This document shows, one piece after another, positions 1 to 7,020 of a stretch of 10,016 nucleotides of DNA; position 1 is the stretch's first letter, and each line of letters opens with the position of its first letter. The notes below the pieces were generated by a model that saw only the letters and a program-made list of their open reading frames with translations, searched no databases and was not told the DNA's origin. A program made the translations under genes and the position numbers. Source of the stretch: Thermoplasmata archaeon (GTDB lineage: Archaea; Thermoplasmatota; Thermoplasmata; Thermoplasmatales; Thermoplasmataceae); NCBI GenBank assembly GCA_021850745.1, contig JAJZKX010000041.1:1-10016 (forward strand), read 5' to 3'.

Positions 1-1
1 A

Positions 2-3000
2 AGCATCAACGCCCCAAGCATATGGTTTATTCCACCATTATATATTGGTCTGGGAGTTATTGCAATATCTATTTTAATAGGTATATTGGGACGAAAACCA
101 TGGATCATTTCAATTCCTCTCTTGATCATCGTTTTAGGGGGACTTTTAATTGGCATTAAATTTGCAAGCCCACACATCTTTAATGAAATCATTAGCGGAG
201 AAGGATATTTTATCAAGACAAGAGTTTACAGCACAATCGCAGAAGCACAATCACCGTTAACGGCGGCCCCTCTTCTTAGCTCGTACCTTTCTGAATTTGG
301 AATTGGAATCTTTGCAATGGGAATGGGTGGAATCATTTACATGGTCTATCTGGTTCTGCGCGAGAAGAAGGATTCTATACTTTTCATGCTGGTATTTTCA
401 TTGGTTTCAATATACATGAGCTTTGCGGCAGCCAGATTCAACGTTACAGCTGCTCCGGCTTACGCAATAGGATCAGCAGCACTTCTAATGTATATCCTTG
501 AATTATTAAAACTAAACAGAGGAACAGATCAGAGTTCAAGGAAAACGATGAAACAAAGAAGAAGTGCCATAAAAGCAGACATAAAATGGCTTCAGGTTAT
601 TCTTGCAATAGTTATTTCCTTGGGTCTAGTACTCCCGGCCGGACTCTCAATGATATCGAATGGAATACCGGCGAACAATGCTGAACAGGTAAACAAACAG
701 ATTTATGACTCATTGCCATCATTCATCAGGCCATACGCCTTTCAGGCAAACAGCACGGACTACATTGGCGGTACCGGATTACTTATAACGAATAGCTCTT
801 CTCCATTCTCAGCATCAATGAAATGGTTCGCACAGCAAGACGCAAATGTTCCTATAAATCAAAAACCTGCATATGTCTCGTGGTGGGACTATGGTTTCCA
901 GGAATTGTATCAGGGACAGCATCCTACGGTGGCTGATGATTTCCAGCAAGCGTATCAGGTCGCAGGTCAAATCCTACTTGCTACAAATCAGACGCAGGTA
1001 ATTTCTTTATTTACAGCGAGGGTGTTAGAGGCTAATTATATTTCAAACAATGGGCAATTCTCACAAAATGTGAAAAGTGACCTTATTCATTACCTTGGAA
1101 ACTCAGAAACAAAACTTATAACCTCAATAGAAGAAAATCCTTCTGCCTTTTCACCATGGATTGGGCAGAATCAGTCTGTTTATGGGAAGTTCATCCAAAA
1201 TATAGGGCCGGTTAATTCGTACTTTGCCCTGATTAAAGGACAATTATCTTCCAAATACACCACTGGAACTATAGTAAACCTTTATCAAGCTCTAAAAAAA
1301 GATACGGGATATAACATAGCATACATTCAGGTAGATCACAGTTTATTCCCCTTTAGTGGAAACAATCCAGGAATATTTTACGCACCAGCATATCTCACTG
1401 AAACGCCCTCGGTCACAACGCCAACCGGGGAAGTTATCCCAACTAATTATTATAATATTCAAGCGGTGACGGCGAACGGAACTTTTAATGCCACATCGTT
1501 GCCACCAAACGTTCAGCCTACTGGTTACCAAATTACATACACTCCCACATTTTATAACACATCAATTTACAGATTTATGATAGGTCTTCCACCCAGTGCT
1601 GTAGGGCAGAATAATGGCATTCCTGGAATAACTTTTGGCCAGACAAGATACAGCCTCCAGCCTGCCTATAATATGAGTCACTTTGAGATAATGTATGAAT
1701 CAATACCGTTTAATCCTTATAAGAATTATTCGGCTCATCCGAATGCCTGGAAACTCATTTCGCTGCAGCAAGCATATGAGTACCAGAAGGAAAAGATTGG
1801 AACTGAAATTATATTTCCTCCATCTTATCAGATAACCAGTAGTGCCGATCCGATAGTGGAATATTTCCCTGGGGCCAAACTATATGGACAAGTCACATCT
1901 CAGTCTGGGATTCCTATCAGCGGTGCATATGTCACTGTTTTTGATCAATACGGGATTCCACACGAGTATACAAGAACAAATGCGAATGGATTCTATAACC
2001 TATCGGCAGTTCCAGGTAATGATAGCGTCTTTATAACATCAGGAACATTCCTGCCACAGTACCTTTCTGGTTCAAACACCATTAAGATCTTTAGTGTAAA
2101 CGTATCAATGTCACAGGCTCAAAGAACAGATTTATCTTATAACATGACAACCGGCTTGCCAGGGTATTATATTGAGAACAATTATAAAGTAAATACTACC
2201 CCGGTTTCAGGTCTCGTAAATTTATACTATCAGAAGGGTTACTCATCCAATTCGTCTGCGGATTTTATATCCAAGAGGATATCGTCTGGAACAGTTCAAT
2301 TATATAATTCTACATATGATGTAGTATTTACTGCAAAGATAGTAAACGGACAATACTCTTTTTCCAACATACCTTCTTACTCTTACGCTGCAAGTGTTAT
2401 TGTGAATGGGACGACATACAATGATATCCAAACTGTCAATGTTACAATATCTACGACTCCCGTAATTTATGACTTGAATGTAAAGCTTGATACCATTTTT
2501 GCATCCATGCACACAGGTGGCATTGCCAATAAGGGATATACTATAACTGTGAGTGGAAGTGGATTCAAAGAATCTACGGTTACGAATTCTTCCGGGGAAG
2601 CTGCGATTTATGTTTTGCCAGGGGAGTATAGTGTATATTCCAGTGAAAACGGTATTATCAGCTCCACGCAATACGTTTCCTTCAACGCATTAGGGCAGAA
2701 TATATCTGTTAACTTATCATCTCAGGCCAGTTTCGGTGTTACAGTCAAAGTTGTAGGTTACCATGACTTCAATCAGGTGAGCGCATTGAATAATGGCAAC
2801 CTAAATGAATCGTATGCCTTATCCAATTTAGGCAATGGATATTTCTATGGAAACCTTACAATTGGCACATATACCATTTATGCAAAAGGGAATGGATATG
2901 TAATTTTAAACACAACGAATGTAAATAAAAGTACAACTATGACCGTCTTCTCAGAGAGTGCTACTACCGTGAACTTAATTCCAAATATTTCTAATGCGAC

Positions 3001-5461
3001 GGTGTATTCCGGAGAAATATCTATATTATACCAGTCCGGATTCCTTTACGAGAATTATAACGCTAACGGTTCATATAGCATCACCGTGCCTTCAGGATAC
3101 ACCTATGGTATCTCTGGACAGGCTGCATATGCAGGGAAAATTTATGCTAATTCAGTTTTAAAGTACATATCAGGAAAGGGTTTAACGCAATCGATTAATA
3201 TGATTAATTCTACTAAATTAACTGCTCTGACATATAATAAAAATATTGGACCGTTTTCAGCGAACTCAGCTTTAAAATCAGGAGTGAGCATTCTTTATTA
3301 TGATAACATGCCTCTAACTCTCGGAAGGATATTGAGTGATGGATATTCTAACATGTACATTGAATCATCATCCTTAACCGGATATTCAGTGAGATCTTAT
3401 TCCGTGGGTTTTCAATCTCAGAATATTCAACTGTCTGGTACAACAATAAATGTGGGAATCTCTCCACCTGCTTATAACGGTTCCTTGCAAATTTTCCTTA
3501 ACGATGGAATGTTTTCGAAATTAAACGGAAGCGCCAAACTTGTTGGTACACAGAATTACACTTTACAAATTAAGGATGGGTTCGCGAACTTCTCATTGGT
3601 CCCCGGAATTTATAGCGTTTCAATCATTGGAGCCAATCAATTTGTTAATTTGTCCAACAATATCATATCAATAACAACACAGAATGAAAATATTACATTA
3701 AGTGGGACAAGCAAGGTAATGATTACGGCATTAGGGTCAAAATCCACAAAACTCTTCAATACTAACGGAACAGAATTTCCAGGGACTAATTATGTATCAC
3801 CAGGGGAATACACTGTTTATTCAATTTCTGATCAAGGTGGTGTGAATATTACATTCGTCAGCTTATATCAAAACACATCTATTACTCCCACTTTCAAAAA
3901 AGGGTTTGTACTAAGCCTTGACAATAGTTTGGGTGATTCAGGATTTTACACAATATCAAGTGGAAGCACTCGCATTACAACATCATCTCCATCGATACTG
4001 TTAGATGCAGGAGTTTATACTGTTTCATTTAACAAAGACTTGGTTAATAGTTCAGGTTCTTGGCAGGTTTCTGGCTCAACAGTATTGTCTCTTTCGGGTA
4101 ATATGCTCATCAATATTACGGTATCATCTAAATTATTCCTTACTGATATTCATGGATTTATAAGCTATTCTGGAGTAAATTCATCATTGAGCACAATTTC
4201 TCTATATAGGAATGGGGAAATTGCTTATATTTCACATTCTAATACCGAAGGACAGTACTCATTGCAGGCCAAAAACGGTACTTACACGATCTATGCTTAT
4301 AATAATCAGACAAATTCAGCATACGTTGGGTCAATAGGAATTTCACCATTTGAAACGCGGGCACTTTTAAATATATCCTTAAATCAGGCATTTAATGTTA
4401 AATTTGCCATCAGCATGGGAACATCGATTATAAACACGTCCGTTAACATCAGTCTATCAAACTATCTGATTATTGTGAATTCATATGGAACCAATATTCT
4501 CCTTCCACAGGGAAATTTCACATTTTCAGCTCAAACCAACAGTAGCATTAAGGCAAGAAATTACTCAGAGTCTGTCTCTTATTCTAATTCAACAGTGTTT
4601 GATATAACCTCGAGCACAATCGTTCAGTTGACTCTGGAGAAGTTATACGTTTACAATCTAACAATAAATTATGGGAAGGTAAAGAACATAACTGCCGGTT
4701 CAAATTTCACATACAATTTATCAATAAAGAATAGAGGCAATTCAATTGTAAACGTGACCCTTGGTTCAGGTTCATCCGCATGGAATATTACATTTAAAAC
4801 AAAGAAAATAGAACTGGATCCCAATGAGACCGTTAATGTATCAGCAACATTCCAAAACGCTTCGCTAGTACCAATGGGAAACAATTCAATTCCAATCACA
4901 CTCAATTATCATACAGGGACAATTACAGATTACGTCAACGTCAATATTTCAAGGTTTTACGACCTTAAGATATCGTCCGTTTACAACAATTATATTGTTT
5001 TTGATTCGGGATACGGTTCTATTCCCATTAAACTGATAAACAAGGGAAACACCAATGAGACGGTAAAACTTCAGCTGCAAAACGTTGCATCAATCCAATT
5101 ATATAATTGGAATGCTTCAATCACGTTCAACGGAAAGACGGTAACTCAGGTAAACCTGAGTTTCAATCAATCTGTAACTGTATACATAAAACTGGTTCCG
5201 ATTTCCAATGTTCATACGACAAGCCAATTGACGATTGGTTTGAATGGAACTGTCAACGGTACAAAGTATACTATGCCAACCCTAACTGCATCATTCCCAA
5301 GCGTTCCGGGCCTTCTTGCCTATCCTACGGGAACCAATTTAATAGCAAACTATACAGGCAACCCAAATAGCACCTTAATCTCCGTATCTATTATACTGGT
5401 TATAGTGGTTGTTGTTGGAGTAGCTTCTACAGCAATAGCATCAAGGAGGAAAAGGAAATGA
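2..5461 (+). CDS. aglB: AglB/STT3 oligosaccharyltransferase with giant outer domain (5' partial)
   Basis: Catalytic subunit of archaeal N-glycosylation: moves a glycan from a dolichol-linked donor to Asn of N-x-S/T sequons on the outer membrane face. The frame is open from base 2, so the start and first membrane segments lie upstream; the in-frame TTG at 86 is internal. Numbering from that TTG: hydrophobic segments at about 6-26, 72-92, 98-115, 120-141 and 168-190; a TIAE motif at 50-53 matching the EL5 TIxE motif; the WWDYG signature at 266-270; D417-H-x-LFPFS where the variable DK/MI motif lies; and a YESIP...EYQKEK end to the AglB core near 575. From about 598 follows a carboxypeptidase-regulatory-like module, then roughly 850 residues of beta-sandwich-like repeats, then two NEW3-like modules (about 1525-1740), a C-terminal TM (1763-1786) and a RRKRK tail. 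The outer part has about 60 sequons. No cysteine is visible in 1791 residues. The core assignment is firm; the outer domain's function is unknown. Confidence 0.93.
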   Translation, partial: SINAPSIWFIPPLYIGLGVIAISILIGILGRKPWIISIPLLIIVLGGLLIGIKFASPHIFNEIISGEGYFIKTRVYSTIAEAQSPLTAAPLLSSYLSEFGIGIFAMGMGGIIYMVYLVLREKKDSILFMLVFSLVSIYMSFAAARFNVTAAPAYAIGSAALLMYILELLKLNRGTDQSSRKTMKQRRSAIKADIKWLQVILAIVISLGLVLPAGLSMISNGIPANNAEQVNKQIYDSLPSFIRPYAFQANSTDYIGGTGLLITNSSSPFSASMKWFAQQDANVPINQKPAYVSWWDYGFQELYQGQHPTVADDFQQAYQVAGQILLATNQTQVISLFTARVLEANYISNNGQFSQNVKSDLIHYLGNSETKLITSIEENPSAFSPWIGQNQSVYGKFIQNIGPVNSYFALIKGQLSSKYTTGTIVNLYQALKKDTGYNIAYIQVDHSLFPFSGNNPGIFYAPAYLTETPSVTTPTGEVIPTNYYNIQAVTANGTFNATSLPPNVQPTGYQITYTPTFYNTSIYRFMIGLPPSAVGQNNGIPGITFGQTRYSLQPAYNMSHFEIMYESIPFNPYKNYSAHPNAWKLISLQQAYEYQKEKIGTEIIFPPSYQITSSADPIVEYFPGAKLYGQVTSQSGIPISGAYVTVFDQYGIPHEYTRTNANGFYNLSAVPGNDSVFITSGTFLPQYLSGSNTIKIFSVNVSMSQAQRTDLSYNMTTGLPGYYIENNYKVNTTPVSGLVNLYYQKGYSSNSSADFISKRISSGTVQLYNSTYDVVFTAKIVNGQYSFSNIPSYSYAASVIVNGTTYNDIQTVNVTISTTPVIYDLNVKLDTIFASMHTGGIANKGYTITVSGSGFKESTVTNSSGEAAIYVLPGEYSVYSSENGIISSTQYVSFNALGQNISVNLSSQASFGVTVKVVGYHDFNQVSALNNGNLNESYALSNLGNGYFYGNLTIGTYTIYAKGNGYVILNTTNVNKSTTMTVFSESATTVNLIPNISNATVYSGEISILYQSGFLYENYNANGSYSITVPSGYTYGISGQAAYAGKIYANSVLKYISGKGLTQSINMINSTKLTALTYNKNIGPFSANSALKSGVSILYYDNMPLTLGRILSDGYSNMYIESSSLTGYSVRSYSVGFQSQNIQLSGTTINVGISPPAYNGSLQIFLNDGMFSKLNGSAKLVGTQNYTLQIKDGFANFSLVPGIYSVSIIGANQFVNLSNNIISITTQNENITLSGTSKVMITALGSKSTKLFNTNGTEFPGTNYVSPGEYTVYSISDQGGVNITFVSLYQNTSITPTFKKGFVLSLDNSLGDSGFYTISSGSTRITTSSPSILLDAGVYTVSFNKDLVNSSGSWQVSGSTVLSLSGNMLINITVSSKLFLTDIHGFISYSGVNSSLSTISLYRNGEIAYISHSNTEGQYSLQAKNGTYTIYAYNNQTNSAYVGSIGISPFETRALLNISLNQAFNVKFAISMGTSIINTSVNISLSNYLIIVNSYGTNILLPQGNFTFSAQTNSSIKARNYSESVSYSNSTVFDITSSTIVQLTLEKLYVYNLTINYGKVKNITAGSNFTYNLSIKNRGNSIVNVTLGSGSSAWNITFKTKKIELDPNETVNVSATFQNASLVPMGNNSIPITLNYHTGTITDYVNVNISRFYDLKISSVYNNYIVFDSGYGSIPIKLINKGNTNETVKLQLQNVASIQLYNWNASITFNGKTVTQVNLSFNQSVTVYIKLVPISNVHTTSQLTIGLNGTVNGTKYTMPTLTASFPSVPGLLAYPTGTNLIANYTGNPNSTLISVSIILVIVVVVGVASTAIASRRKRK
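5443..5450 (+). promoter_or_regulatory. Strong Shine-Dalgarno for the downstream coupled gene
   Basis: AAGGAGGA lies inside the last codons of aglB, with 8 nt between GGAGG and the ATG at 5458. It supports that ATG as the start of the 266-aa gene and indicates translation coupled to aglB through the ATGA stop/start overlap. Confidence 0.75.
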
Positions 5462-6258
5462 GAATGAAGAATATATTCTCTATTGCCGCTATTTTCTTGC
5501 TGGCGGTTAGTTTTATAAGTATTGTTCCCATAAATTCACAGGCAGCCAATCCTTCATTTGGTGCATCATTAAATTACCCTGGAACAGTTTACAGCCTTCA
5601 GCCCTTTAAACTATATGTCAATGAAACTCAGGGATATTCCAACTATTCAGCAGTGATATATGCAGGTGCACAAAACGTAACAAACATGAAACCTGTTACC
5701 GCAGACCAAAAGGTGTCCCAGAAGAACGGTAGTTTTGAATTTTCGCTTATTGCACCATCATACGCACCGCAATCAATGTACGTATTTATTCAAGAGTCGG
5801 CAGATTATAACGGAGTGGCGGTTAGCCACCAGCAGGAAATTAAAATTAATGTCGTGAGTCCAATAGTTTTCCATGCACAGTTGAGAGATAGCTTGCCTGT
5901 TCCAATATATAACGTGACTGTTATCTTTAATCTTGATGGGCAAACGGTGGGAACAAGATTTGTTTCTGCGTTGACACCAAATAATACTGAAGTTATCAAC
6001 CTTACATTGCCATCAACACTCGTATCTCAGGGAGAACATACCCTTGATATCACTGTGAGCAATACTTCCGTTTTTGTCAACAATAACGAGCAATCTTACA
6101 CCACTACATTCTATGTTGGAACGCCACCAAATTATAATTGGATATACTACATTTCCATAGGGGCAGCCATATTCATGGCATTCCTATTCTTCGTTGCAAC
6201 CAGAAGGAAAAAGGGAATGGGGTACGTTCCTAAATGGAAGAGATCCAAGAAGAAATAA
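5458..6258 (+). CDS. Single-span surface protein coupled to aglB, candidate OST partner
   Basis: I do not recognise a named family. The 266-aa product has an N-terminal signal sequence (hydrophobic stretch at about 6-24, likely cleavage after S27-Q-A), an outer region with about 8 N-glycosylation sequons and no cysteine, one C-terminal TM (about 228-248) and a very basic cytoplasmic tail (RRKKG...KRSKKK). Residues 134-220 have the pattern of a CARDB-type beta-sandwich: a short NVTV strand, an LDGQTVG hairpin, then GEHTLDITV. Topology is thus type I, matching the C-terminal anchor of the upstream AglB. Its ATG overlaps the aglB stop (ATGA) and has a strong SD; a second ATG lies two codons later. 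The coupling suggests production with AglB, and I infer it could be an accessory subunit or a major substrate. It could equally be an unrelated surface protein. Confidence 0.85.
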   Translation: MRMKNIFSIAAIFLLAVSFISIVPINSQAANPSFGASLNYPGTVYSLQPFKLYVNETQGYSNYSAVIYAGAQNVTNMKPVTADQKVSQKNGSFEFSLIAPSYAPQSMYVFIQESADYNGVAVSHQQEIKINVVSPIVFHAQLRDSLPVPIYNVTVIFNLDGQTVGTRFVSALTPNNTEVINLTLPSTLVSQGEHTLDITVSNTSVFVNNNEQSYTTTFYVGTPPNYNWIYYISIGAAIFMAFLFFVATRRKKGMGYVPKWKRSKKK

Positions 6259-6261
6259 TCT

Positions 6262-6909
6262 TCAAACAAAAATTTTTAATGTTCTGAATTCGCTGTCAAT
6301 TGCATCTCTTCTTTTTATTCCATTTTGGGTCTTGAAATTTCTGAACCTAGAATCGTCTATAAGTGTTATTCTGGCAGCAGAAAGGGCATTATTATGAATC
6401 GCATGAGGGCCACTTGTACCCTTTTCATTAACAATATTGACCTCAACATCCAACTGTACCAACTGAAAAATCAATTTCTTTCTATTTGGCTTATCGCCAT
6501 TCCCAAGCTTAATCTTTGACTGCTTATAATTATAATCTGTCAGAACGCCTTTTACAAACAGAACGGCATCTGAAACGCTTGGCAATTCTTTAGCCTCCAC
6601 GATGATCATATCAGCTGAAACAGCCACACCTGGCTTGGGGCCAGGATCAATGCCAATTATTAATGATGTAAATTCCCTTTTCCCTGCAAGTGTTGGCAAA
6701 GCTTTTCTTATGGCCCTTTCAGGTGAATTTTCCCTTATCTGAAACTTGATAATCTGTTCATCTTTCAAGGAACTCAAAACAATTGGAACATCAATAGGTA
6801 TGTCTGTTGCGTTATCAATTGAACAATAAGGAAGCTTCCACTCTTTCAATGTTTTAATGGCCCTATAGTAAAATCTAAAGTCGTCGGTATATATCCCGAA
6901 CCGTACCAT
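6262..6909 (-). CDS. RuvC-like RNase H-fold protein of archaeal type
   Basis: This 215-aa protein appears to have two domains. The N-terminal part (about 1-75) starts with a short strand and a DFRFYY motif and looks Rossmann-like. The C-terminal part (about 80-185) opens with LIIGIDPGPKPGVAV (83-97), the first beta strand of RuvC/YqgF-type RNase H-fold proteins, with D88 as first catalytic acid. E105 follows on the next strand. V160-N-E162-K-G-T-S resembles the second-acid motif of YqgF/RuvX. H172-N-N-A-L-S-A-A aligns with the third-acid segment (usually D-x-x-A-A), but Asn stands where Asp is expected. It may therefore be a structure-specific nuclease or an inactive nucleic-acid-binding relative. 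The ATG at 6909 fits a TATA element 23 nt upstream, and no SD is seen, which suggests a leaderless mRNA. It converges with the surface-protein gene, 3 bp apart. Confidence 0.8.
   Translation of the reverse strand: MVRFGIYTDDFRFYYRAIKTLKEWKLPYCSIDNATDIPIDVPIVLSSLKDEQIIKFQIRENSPERAIRKALPTLAGKREFTSLIIGIDPGPKPGVAVSADMIIVEAKELPSVSDAVLFVKGVLTDYNYKQSKIKLGNGDKPNRKKLIFQLVQLDVEVNIVNEKGTSGPHAIHNNALSAARITLIDDSRFRNFKTQNGIKRRDAIDSEFRTLKIFV
6268..6277 (+). terminator. Palindromic A5T5 at the convergent gene ends
   Basis: AAAAATTTTT begins 10 nt after the stop of the plus-strand surface-protein gene, giving a T5 run suitable for archaeal intrinsic termination. On the minus strand it also reads T5, but there it lies inside the last codons of the opposing gene; that gene could instead use the T5 made by the A5 run at 6208-6212. 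The call rests on sequence only. Confidence 0.4.
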
Positions 6910-6932
6910 TCAATATTGTATGCTAAAAATGC

Positions 6933-6946
6933 TATTAATACCTTTT
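6933..6946 (-). promoter_or_regulatory. TATA box plus BRE for the RuvC-like gene
   Basis: On the minus strand AAAAGG (BRE-like, 6941-6946) is followed directly by TATTAATA (6933-6940). 23 nt separate the TATA box from the ATG at 6909, so transcription should start at or very near that ATG. This indicates a leaderless mRNA and a gene transcribed apart from rps15-recJ. The rest of the 111-bp gap 6910-7020 shows only a short T4 run (6952-6955) and T5 run (6925-6929) that could end the upstream operon. Confidence 0.5.
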
Positions 6947-7020
6947 GGAGGAAAACAATAAGTTTGACGTTTGGGCCTTCAACCTTGTATTAGAAACCCA
7001 ATATATTCCAATAGCGGTAG

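Noticed and set aside
86..88. TTG at 86 as the start of the oligosaccharyltransferase
   Set aside because: The same frame is open and hydrophobic back to base 2, and AglB needs many more N-terminal membrane segments. The gene is cut by the window edge.
2300..2671. 123-codon minus-strand open frame inside aglB
   Set aside because: It lies wholly inside a well-supported gene, its translation looks like an antisense shadow, and no start signal precedes it.
6920..6934. Short direct repeat ATGCTA-AAA-ATGCTA
   Set aside because: Six bases repeated once in AT-rich DNA is expected by chance, and it lies between the TATA box and the start, where composition is constrained.
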